DNA of 64,000 nucleotides from Planctomycetaceae bacterium. GTDB lineage: Bacteria; Planctomycetota; Planctomycetia; Pirellulales; Pirellulaceae. The stretch lies in contig JAJTFC010000009.1 in NCBI GenBank assembly GCA_021298315.1, positions 1 through 64,000 on the forward strand, in the 5' to 3' direction. This document shows, piece by piece, positions 1 through 6,790 of this stretch. Under the pieces are notes generated by a model that had not been told where the DNA came from, searched no databases, and worked only from the letters and a program-made list of their open reading frames with translations. How positions within the stretch are numbered: position 1 is the first letter of the stretch; each line of letters opens with the position of its first letter. A program made the position numbers and the translations under genes.

Positions 1-379
1 CTGGCTGGCAGATGCTTTGCTGGCCGCAGGCCCAGTAACCCGACGTGTAAACGAGGGAGCACTGGAGTGATGCTTAATTGCATGAGTCGCCGTCAATGAT
101 AACTTTCGTACAATCGGTATCGCTTGTCATGTCGAGCGTGGAGTGCGATGCAGTGCCGTGTACTGACGCTGCCTCCCTTACGGTTCGGGTTACTGGCAGG
201 CAGATGCTTCGCTGGCCGCAGGCCCAGTAACCCGACGTGTAAACGAGGGAGCACTGGAGTGATGCTTGATTGCATGAGTCGCCGTCAATGATCTCTTTCG
301 CACAATCGGTATCTCTTGTCATGTCGAGCGTGGCATTCGATGCTGTGCCGTGTGCTGACGCTGCCTCCCTTACGGTTCG
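1..379. repeat. Two tandem copies of a 192-bp repeat with inverted ends
   Basis: Positions 1-192 and 193-379 carry nearly the same sequence at a 192-bp period; for example ACTGGAGTGATGCTT occurs at 61 and again at 253. Within each unit the left part (CCAGTAACCCG...ACGAGGGAG) is an imperfect reverse complement of the right part (CTCCCTTACGGTTCGGGTTACTGG), so each unit could fold into a long hairpin. The second copy loses similarity after about 379, three bases before the stop codon of the neighbouring sigma-factor gene. The array probably continues to the left of the window. The short ORFs in this stretch look spurious. Confidence 0.85.
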
Positions 380-381
380 AC

Positions 382-1020
382 CTACGGGGAGTCGAGTTCG
401 GCGATGCGCTCGCTGTCGGCTTGCTTGGCGATCAAGCTTTTGGTCCGTTGGATGAAGTCCGATTTATAATTGGCCACTTGCTGCTCGCTGAGCTCAAGGG
501 CTTGGGCGGTCTCTTTGTTGCTCATCCCTAGCACGATGAGCATCTCGAGACACTTGAGCTTTTGGTAATCCCCCTTTTGCCGCCACTTGGAAATCTGATC
601 CTCAAGAGCCTGACAAAGCACCGACTCCTCGCGATCTTTTTGCTCGGCAGAGCGTGCAATACTGCTGGCTTGCCGGCCACCCGAAGGCAATCGCTGGATA
701 GCATCGCTGGAATTCTCAGAGGTTACTAGCTGGGTCGCGTATCGCCGGCCTTCTCGACGCAAATGGTCGGTCAATTTGTAGGCCGCAATCGAAAAAAGAT
801 AGCTCTCAAGTGGCCGAGAGCAGTCAAAGTTCGGCAAGCTGTTAAGAAATCCAATAAAGGTCTCTTGGACGATGTCTTCGGCATGAGCTCGATCAGCAAG
901 TCGAGTACCAACATAGGCCAACAACCGCCCTTCGAAGCGGTCGATGAAGTCCTGCCAAGCTTGGGTGTCTCCCCTGCGAATGCTTTCGACGAGAAGCTGA
1001 TCGATCTGTGGTTGGCTCAT
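382..1020 (-). CDS. ECF-type RNA polymerase sigma factor
   Basis: This 212-residue protein has the layout of a small sigma-70 family (ECF) factor. An N-terminal region 2 includes a DIVQETFIGFL segment and a YLFSIAAYKLTDHLRRE core-binding helix. A linker follows, then a C-terminal region 4 with a helix-turn-helix around GMSNKETAQALELSEQQVANYKS. It would direct RNA polymerase to a specific promoter set. It is the last gene of a minus-strand cluster that also holds a membrane protein, a Ser/Thr kinase and an FHA-like protein; the gap to the preceding gene is 9 bp. No classical anti-sigma factor is adjacent, so control by the nearby kinase is plausible but inferred. A 192-bp tandem repeat begins directly after its stop codon. 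Confidence 0.88.
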   Translation of the reverse strand: MSQPQIDQLLVESIRRGDTQAWQDFIDRFEGRLLAYVGTRLADRAHAEDIVQETFIGFLNSLPNFDCSRPLESYLFSIAAYKLTDHLRREGRRYATQLVTSENSSDAIQRLPSGGRQASSIARSAEQKDREESVLCQALEDQISKWRQKGDYQKLKCLEMLIVLGMSNKETAQALELSEQQVANYKSDFIQRTKSLIAKQADSERIAELDSP

Positions 1021-1029
1021 GGAACTGGG

Positions 1030-1974
1030 TTATCCTACGCGCCTCTTGGATCGCTTGGCTAACAAGCCTGAGATCCCCGATGCGCTGGCCAGAAGCATCA
1101 GTGCCGAGACGGCAGACCCGCTTAGCCACTGAACGCGTTTGGCTGTCACCGAATCGCGCTCCCATCGCTGGATCTGTTGGATCTGATCTGGGCCGATGTG
1201 AACCAAGCGAAACAGTTGATAGTACGTCCCACTGGGACGATCCAAGACCAATTCGTACTCGGTGTTGGGCCTGAGGAGTTTGCTATTGAGGTATTCGGGC
1301 GTTAGTTGATCGATTTCCGAGGCCTTGGCATGCGAGAGTATATAATCATCGAGAACCTTGCGAACCAACTCGGCCATCTGCTGATCCATCGACTCGCGGC
1401 ACTCTTGAGTTGACGACTCGACAGAACTTTCAATCGCGACCCGAACGACCTCCTGATCGACAACCCGATCCTTGACCCAAGCCGGGGTGGTGCTGTCCCA
1501 GATCGGCGAGTCGAACTGCTTTGTACTGGAATCGATCTCCGCAACGGGTTTGACTGGCTTCTTGGGACTTGGTTTGCCATTCGATAGAATCGGGTTAGGG
1601 ATCGCCGATGCAGGCAGGAAATCGGCAAACGCTTCTCGCATGGCTCTTTTGACTTCGCGATTGATCTCTTCTTCGGAAGCATTCGGATCGAGCTTCGAGG
1701 AGATCGAGTCGAGTTTATCGGCCATCTGTTGGAGCGAGCGAGTCATCCAAGAGAGCGATTGCCGTGCAGCATCGTAGGAGTCTTGGGTGTCGCCTTGTTC
1801 TTGCACATTGGCCTTATCCTCCGAGCCCGCGACAGATCCAGCGATTGCTGGCTCTTGTTCGGAAGGCTTGCGTTTCCCAATTTCTTGAGCGATCGCAATC
1901 CCGCAGATCAGGCCAAGGGAAAGCCTGAGGATCGCATTGGTTGCGATTCGACTGATCAAAGCTTTATTTAGCAT
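1030..1974 (-). CDS. Secreted or membrane-anchored protein of unknown function
   Basis: The ORF is open to 2004, but I prefer the ATG at 1974. GGAGAG lies nine bases upstream, and the resulting N-terminus (MLNKALISRIATNAILRLSLGLI...) is a signal or anchor sequence. The mature part is polar and acidic, with a short helical stretch (WMTRSLQQMADKLDSISSKLD). A hydrophobic segment near the C-terminus (AVSALMLLASASGISGLLAK) is followed by a basic tail. Two membrane segments thus bracket a periplasmic-type domain of about 240 residues. I do not recognise the family. It lies 22 bp after the kinase gene and 9 bp before the sigma-factor gene, so it is probably part of the same signalling operon, perhaps as a sensor or an anti-sigma-like partner. 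That role is inference only. Confidence 0.7.
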   Translation of the reverse strand: MLNKALISRIATNAILRLSLGLICGIAIAQEIGKRKPSEQEPAIAGSVAGSEDKANVQEQGDTQDSYDAARQSLSWMTRSLQQMADKLDSISSKLDPNASEEEINREVKRAMREAFADFLPASAIPNPILSNGKPSPKKPVKPVAEIDSSTKQFDSPIWDSTTPAWVKDRVVDQEVVRVAIESSVESSTQECRESMDQQMAELVRKVLDDYILSHAKASEIDQLTPEYLNSKLLRPNTEYELVLDRPSGTYYQLFRLVHIGPDQIQQIQRWERDSVTAKRVQWLSGSAVSALMLLASASGISGLLAKRSKRRVG

Positions 1975-1996
1975 CCGCGAACTCTCCGGTTTAAGT

Positions 1997-4144
1997 TCAT
2001 GCATTATTGCCTCGGTGTCGAGCTTGAGCTAGTTGAGGATGCCCCAATTGAGGCTCAGACGGGTCGATCCATGGGGATGCGATTTGAACCGAAAGGGATG
2101 TAATGCCTGCCATCCACAAGCACCAGGGGCTTGGGAAAAAGAAAAACGCTTGCACCAACCCTGCCATGAGCATGCTCCAAACGACCGCCCAGAGTGAGAA
2201 TTTTTTCTTGCGAAGCGAGTCGGATTGTCGCCACCAGCGTACGACCCACATCAATCCTGCAAAGTAGGCCATGTGACCTGCGAGATTAGGCATTCGATCC
2301 TGGTCGTAGAAACCCTTCAAAACCCGGTTGAAGTCTCCATCGAAAACCTTGGCGTTGAAGTCAGCTTCGGGGTTCAGGATCGAAGTCCATGGAATAAGCA
2401 AAAACTCGCTTAGCTGAAAGCTGATCGCACCAAGGATCAATCCTGCGACCATCATTGCGAATCGAAAGGCGATCGAATCTTCGTTCCTAGACTCCCAACG
2501 CCGCGCAAAGGTCACGACGACCCAACTGCAAAGGATCGACATCGAGCCGAGCCAAGCGATCGCACCGAGGGCTTGGGAGTTCCACGCCCCGCTCGAACTT
2601 GATAAATAACCGTTCGATACGGCGATGAATCCTCCGGCGATCGAGGCGACGGCGGCCATCAAGCCCGAGAAGGTCATCGACTGAAGCCACGGGTGGATCA
2701 CGTTCCAAAAATCCCGGTGCGCAAGAACCGCTTGCTGCTGGGCCTTCCAAACACGTTTGGCCTCTTTGGCCGAGACCGGTAGACGTGCTTTGACGGTTTC
2801 AGCGATTGGAGCAGAACGGATCGTCGCCGTTGGGTACTCGGCTGTTTCCTGCAATGAGTTAGGGTTAACCGATGCGAACTTTGGCGAGCCTGGGATGTCC
2901 TCGGCTGTCACGTGGCCGAAAAACCAAAGGCAGTAGTACACGGCATAGGCGCCCAGAGCGTATCCCAAGACGACTGAAGCTCCAGGGATCGACAAGATAG
3001 CCACGATAGCAATCATAGCTAGGATCCAGTTTCCAGATTCCTGTTTCGAAGAAAGGCCGATCGATCGCATCAAGCTACTGAGTCCGCCTCGAAGTTGCTG
3101 ATAGATCGGTTCGCGTTCGAGCATCGCTCGATGCCCATCGATACCGATCGTAAAGAAAGCGTTTAGCCGTTCGCCTGAAGTCAACGCTTTGCCGGCGACT
3201 CGATTCGCAGTAGCCTTGGCCGTCTGTGTTGCTGTGGCCTTCGAGTTTACCCGAGCAGTCCCATGGGTGGATGGCTTTGCTAACACGGGGCTGTTTTGGA
3301 CAAGCGGTGCGACAAAGCCTGCTGCGGTCAATTCGTATCCGAGGTCATGGAGCAGTTCTCTGCCATCGCGATATCGAGCGTTTGGATCCTTGGCCAGAGA
3401 CTTGCCGATCACGTGAGCAAGATTCGTCGGCAGCATCGAAAGATCTGGATCGGCAGTGAGGTGTTTGAGCAAGATCTCTTGGGTGCTCTCGCCATCGAAT
3501 GGGACTGTGCCGGTGAGCATTTCGTAGAGGATGATCCCTAGCGAATAGATATCGATCTCTTTGCCGTACTCCCCTTTTCCGATTTCGGGAGCCATGTAGT
3601 GAAAGGTGCCAACGCTTTCGGTTTGGCCTGCCCGGCGCGAAGCGCTGATGTACTTCGAGAGTCCATAGTCTCCGATTTTTGCCAACCCCTTTTCGAGGAA
3701 AATATTCGCAGGTTTTAAATCGCGGTGAACGATCCCCTGATCGTGCAGATAGGTCATTCCTGCGACGATCTGCGCGAAGACGGGTAAAACTCTTTCGGGT
3801 TTGCCTAGTTCAAACGAGTGGATAGGCCCGAGGGCAGGATCGGAGCTTCGATCCAAGTGATCCCGAAGCGACTGGCCTTCGATAAACTCCATGACAATCC
3901 AGCCTTGCTGGTCTTCGTCATAGCGAATATCGTAGATGGCAACGAGATTGGGGTGCCTAAGGTTCAAGCAGTGGCGAACCCCTCGCATCTCGACATCCAA
4001 ATTCTTTTGGATTCGTTTCAAGGCGACTTCTTTGCCTGAGTCGCTCTCGGCAAAATAGACCTCTCCAAAACCTCCAACTCCGATGCCTCGACGGATGGCG
4101 TAGCCTTCCAGAGGTCTGTCTCCGTTGGCGTATTGAAATTTCAT
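1997..4144 (-). CDS. Membrane-bound Hanks-type Ser/Thr protein kinase
   Basis: A eukaryote-like kinase domain occupies roughly residues 13-270. It has a glycine-rich loop (GIGVGGFGEVYF), the ATP-binding lysine in VALKRI, the catalytic loop HRDLKPANIF, DYG in place of the usual DFG (GDYGLSKY) and an APE motif. A low-complexity Thr/Ala linker follows, then a C-terminal half with several hydrophobic membrane segments (AMIAIVAILSIPGASVVLGYALG and others). I start it at the ATG at 4144, which has AAGGTG five bases upstream; the ORF is open to a TTG at 4285. It would phosphorylate Ser/Thr residues of partner proteins. It sits between an FHA-like protein, a phosphothreonine-reader type, and an ECF sigma factor, which suggests a phosphorylation-controlled transcription module. 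Confidence 0.9.
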   Translation of the reverse strand: MKFQYANGDRPLEGYAIRRGIGVGGFGEVYFAESDSGKEVALKRIQKNLDVEMRGVRHCLNLRHPNLVAIYDIRYDEDQQGWIVMEFIEGQSLRDHLDRSSDPALGPIHSFELGKPERVLPVFAQIVAGMTYLHDQGIVHRDLKPANIFLEKGLAKIGDYGLSKYISASRRAGQTESVGTFHYMAPEIGKGEYGKEIDIYSLGIILYEMLTGTVPFDGESTQEILLKHLTADPDLSMLPTNLAHVIGKSLAKDPNARYRDGRELLHDLGYELTAAGFVAPLVQNSPVLAKPSTHGTARVNSKATATQTAKATANRVAGKALTSGERLNAFFTIGIDGHRAMLEREPIYQQLRGGLSSLMRSIGLSSKQESGNWILAMIAIVAILSIPGASVVLGYALGAYAVYYCLWFFGHVTAEDIPGSPKFASVNPNSLQETAEYPTATIRSAPIAETVKARLPVSAKEAKRVWKAQQQAVLAHRDFWNVIHPWLQSMTFSGLMAAVASIAGGFIAVSNGYLSSSSGAWNSQALGAIAWLGSMSILCSWVVVTFARRWESRNEDSIAFRFAMMVAGLILGAISFQLSEFLLIPWTSILNPEADFNAKVFDGDFNRVLKGFYDQDRMPNLAGHMAYFAGLMWVVRWWRQSDSLRKKKFSLWAVVWSMLMAGLVQAFFFFPSPWCLWMAGITSLSVQIASPWIDPSEPQLGHPQLAQARHRGNNA

Positions 4145-4307
4145 CGAAGCACCTTGGCGTTCCACAGCGGTTTTAAAGGTCAAAGGGCTCGATGGGCGGA
4201 AAAGTTTCTTGGTGAACATCATTTTGGTCGATTGGGACAGTGTGTCGAGTGCTCTGCGGGCACATTGACAACCTGTGCTTAACAAAACGAATCGAGAAAA
4301 CAGACTT

Positions 4308-4958
4308 TTAACAGTCCGTCAGCGTCCAACTGGCCACGTCGGATTGGACTCTTAGGCCAGTTTCCAGCTTAAACGGGGCGCTTACCGGAATATCGCCCAG
4401 GCTCAGGCCCGGGCAGTCGACCCCTTTGCACATCCAACCTTCGCCTTGCCGAAACCAAAGGAATCGGCCTTTCCAGTCGATCCCTCGAGGGGGAAGGCAG
4501 ACCACATGCGAATCGGGATTTGGGCCCAGGATGCAGCTATCCCCTAAAAGGATTGCCGCACTGAGAACCGGCTGCCAACGATGGCTCGATAGCAGTTCGA
4601 TCCTGGCCGTGCCGCTCAGGAGCGTCGGTCGGATGTACCTCAGCTCCACTCGATCTGCGATCCGCAAGATCGATCCAGATCTTAGGATCGCAGGTCGCTG
4701 GAGAATCTGACCGTCGATGCTCGTGGCTTGAAACGCTTGGATCAGATGATCCTCTCCCTTGCGGCGGATGATGCAGGCTTTTCGGCTGATATCCCCACGG
4801 ATCGCCAGATCGACATCATTCCCTGGAAACGCTTGTCCAATCGAGACTTCGTCCGAGTCGCACATTGCAAAGCTTCCGACACCGTCGATCCAGAGTATCT
4901 TGGGTTTGGGCATCGGTTGCGATTGAAATGGTTTTTGGAACAAGAATATACGGTTCAT
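4308..4958 (-). CDS. FHA-like domain protein
   Basis: This 216-residue protein has two stretches that look like forkhead-associated beta-sandwiches. The first has VSIGQAFPGNDVDLAIRGDIS, then RKACIIRR, a TSIDGQIL segment and LRSGSILRIADRVELRY. That follows the usual order of FHA strands (a GR/S-H-type recognition edge, then N-G, then a boundary strand). The second, around ILLGDSCILGPNPDSHVV, is weaker. FHA domains bind phosphothreonine peptides, and the gene lies directly upstream of a Ser/Thr kinase gene on the same strand. A second possible start is the ATG at 4913. Neither start has a clear ribosome-binding site. The canonical FHA Arg and His residues are not obvious, so the family call is moderate. 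Confidence 0.6.
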   Translation of the reverse strand: MNRIFLFQKPFQSQPMPKPKILWIDGVGSFAMCDSDEVSIGQAFPGNDVDLAIRGDISRKACIIRRKGEDHLIQAFQATSIDGQILQRPAILRSGSILRIADRVELRYIRPTLLSGTARIELLSSHRWQPVLSAAILLGDSCILGPNPDSHVVCLPPRGIDWKGRFLWFRQGEGWMCKGVDCPGLSLGDIPVSAPFKLETGLRVQSDVASWTLTDC

Positions 4959-5011
4959 GATGAAGCCAAAAGGTCGATCCGTCTAGGGTTCTTGCCGGCG
5001 AGGGCTTTTAG

Positions 5012-5264
5012 GGTCCTTCAGGTATTTTAGTGGGTAGCAGCTCGGCTTTCTCGTACTCATCGTCGCGGTACTCGTACTCGAAAACACCTGAATCGATTCC
5101 AGTCGATCACCTTTTTAGGGAAGCTGGAACCCCAGGTTTTGGGCCGTATGTCAATGGCATCTCAATACTTCTCTTCGAGTACGAGTACCGTTTCACTGAG
5201 TACGCGTACGAGTACGAAAAGAACCTGCGGTATGAATTGCCAGCCACGATAATGCCCGATGGAC
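5012..5264 (+). repeat. Dispersed 253-bp GAGTAC-rich repeat, copy A
   Basis: This stretch is about 90 percent identical by eye, in inverted orientation, to 60762-61014, and both copies are 253 bp long. It contains two blocks built from GAGTAC/GTACTC hexamers. The left block (GCGGTACTCGTACTCG) is the reverse complement of part of the right block (CGAGTACGAGTACCG), so the element has internal inverted arms separated by about 90 bp. ORF calls here (EYEYRFTEYAYEYEK) are translations of the hexamers and should not be annotated as proteins. The right end stops six bases from the stop codon of the coiled-coil gene. It fills the 311-bp gap between that gene and the FHA-like gene. Confidence 0.88.
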
Positions 5265-5269
5265 CGCTT

Positions 5270-6091
5270 TTACAGAGGGCTCTTTGCCAAGTGTTCCAAC
5301 TCCGAGTTGGTTTGCGATCCGGAGCGATCCTCTTGGAAGTACTCGGAGATCTTCTCGATCAGCTCTTGGGGTTCGACGGTCGGTTCGACCGGGACCGAGC
5401 CGATTTCATCGATACCATTTGAGAGCTTTTCAGCAACATCGATTCGTGTGGCGATTTCATCGAGGGCTTGGCGGACTTGGCCGATGGCTCCATCGTCGAC
5501 AGCAAACTTGCTACCGGCCTGGGCCACCTCGACCATCGTCAATCGAGCTTGCAAATTCTCGACTTGGACCTCCAGTTCCCGCTTGGCTGCGAGCATTTCG
5601 TCGAGTTTGCGTCGAGCTGCGACGAGGTTTCGCTCGCGAGCATCGAGGATTTTCACCAGCTTTTCCGAGGTCGCTTCGAGTGTTTGATGGTGCTTGAAGC
5701 GATCGGCTAAATCCTGACGAACTTGCTCGGCGCTGTACTTTTTGCCTTGGTAGGTCACGTAAGTCACACCGCTTTGGAGATCATCCTTGAGCTTGAGGAT
5801 CGCGTCTTTGGACTTGGTCACCGAGGTCCGCTTGGTAGAAACCTCCCGTTGCAATTTGGCAACTTCAACCTCTTCGCGTGCGATGAGCTTAAGGTTGCTT
5901 GCGATCTCGGGCTTCAGATCCGAGATCAATTCTCGGGCTCGCTTGATCTCGACTTCGATGGGGATTTGATCCTTGACCGAGTCCCTTAAGGTGTGGACAC
6001 CTGTTTTGAGATAGCTGTAAGCCGAGGTACCTAGTAGCAAGCCCCCTGCGGCGATTGTCAGCACCGAACCGAACAAAATTTTCTTGAGCAT
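5270..6091 (-). CDS. Membrane-anchored coiled-coil protein
   Basis: The ORF is open to 6202, but the ATG at 6091 is the better start. It has AAGGG nine bases upstream and gives an N-terminal membrane anchor (MLKKILFGSVLTIAAGGLLLGTSAYSYL). The rest of the 273 residues is mainly charged helix with heptad character (about residues 45-130 and 155-220, e.g. REEVEVAKLQREVSTKR and KRELEVQVENLQARL). An acidic C-terminal tail follows. Nothing enzymatic is visible. It probably sits at the membrane with a long helical extension, like phage-shock-type or envelope coiled-coil proteins, but I cannot name the family. It is divergently oriented from the acidic protein and ileS. A dispersed repeat directly follows its stop codon. 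Confidence 0.75.
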   Translation of the reverse strand: MLKKILFGSVLTIAAGGLLLGTSAYSYLKTGVHTLRDSVKDQIPIEVEIKRARELISDLKPEIASNLKLIAREEVEVAKLQREVSTKRTSVTKSKDAILKLKDDLQSGVTYVTYQGKKYSAEQVRQDLADRFKHHQTLEATSEKLVKILDARERNLVAARRKLDEMLAAKRELEVQVENLQARLTMVEVAQAGSKFAVDDGAIGQVRQALDEIATRIDVAEKLSNGIDEIGSVPVEPTVEPQELIEKISEYFQEDRSGSQTNSELEHLAKSPL

Positions 6092-6281
6092 TTCGATAAC
6101 CCTTTGTGAAAAAAAACCGTGTAGCAACCCGGGATTGGGGACCCCAAACGTGCGGAAAACCTTACAAATCGCTGCGTCGAAAAACGCAGGCCTAAGGTGC
6201 ATTTCGCACGGCTTCTGAAAATCTTGTCCTCTTGGAATTATTTTCTTGGATTCCAGAATTGCCCTGGAAGCCTATCGGCGG

Positions 6282-6308
6282 TTGACAGTTGGGCGACTTG
6301 TCGCCAAC
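6282..6308. promoter_or_regulatory. Imperfect palindrome next to a TTGACA box
   Basis: GTTGGGCGA at 6288 and TCGCCAAC at 6301 form an inverted repeat with one bulged base and a CTTG loop. It directly follows TTGACA at 6282. It lies in the 291-bp divergent gap between the coiled-coil gene and the acidic-protein/ileS pair. It could be an operator or a small mobile-type hairpin. No convincing -10 box is visible. Confidence 0.25.
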
Positions 6309-6382
6309 CTACTGTTAGCCAGCCTGTAATCTGTGTCTTAAAGAGTCGCTTTTTGCTCCCCAAAACCTCGGATTTAGTCTTG

Positions 6383-6787
6383 ATGAACCAGACGCTTGAT
6401 CAACGAGAAACGGACTTGCTCGCATCGAATGTTGCCGCTGTAGATGACTGGTTCGAAGCTGCTTTGCAGACTTCAACGGCATCTGCCTTGCCGATGCGTC
6501 CGCCGGTTCGAAGTTCTTGGGGTGACGACGAGGACGAGGCCGACGAGGATGATCTGCCCGAGGAAGCCGCTCCGGAGCGAGAGGACGACGAACCAGATCC
6601 TTTCGACGATTTTGACGAAGAGGATTTCGATGACGACTTTGATGACGATTTCGAGGAAGAACTCGAAGATGAATATCAAATCGAACCAGCCGATGACGGT
6701 ATGCTCGAAGGTCACCCTGACGCAGAAGACAACGACGAGGAGCTGGACGAAGATGGAAATCCGATCGAGTTCCCAGACGATGAGTGA
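6383..6787 (+). CDS. Hyperacidic small protein, coupled to ileS
   Basis: The reading frame is open from 6197, but the ATG at 6383 gives a sensible 134-residue protein. Its first 45 residues look foldable (DLLASNVAAVDDWFEAALQTS). The remaining 90 are dominated by Asp and Glu, with runs such as DFDDDFDDDFEEELEDE, and are almost certainly disordered. I do not recognise a family. The stop codon is three bases before the ATG of ileS in the same frame, so translation is probably coupled. Possible roles are a nucleic-acid mimic or a chaperone-like acidic tail protein, but nothing in the sequence proves this. The codon content is dominated by GAC/GAT/GAG/GAA, so the ORF could be overcalled. Its position and clean end argue that it is real. 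Confidence 0.65.
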   Translation: MNQTLDQRETDLLASNVAAVDDWFEAALQTSTASALPMRPPVRSSWGDDEDEADEDDLPEEAAPEREDDEPDPFDDFDEEDFDDDFDDDFEEELEDEYQIEPADDGMLEGHPDAEDNDEELDEDGNPIEFPDDE

Positions 6788-6790
6788 TCG

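Noticed and set aside
1-379. Possible CRISPR array
   Set aside because: Only two units of 192 bp with near-identical full length and no unique spacers. No cas genes are in the window.
5030-5422. ORFs encoding EYEYRFTEYAYEYEK-type peptides (also at 60727-60996)
   Set aside because: They are translations of the GAGTAC hexamer repeats in the 253-bp element. The reading is the same at both unrelated sites, so they are not independent genes.
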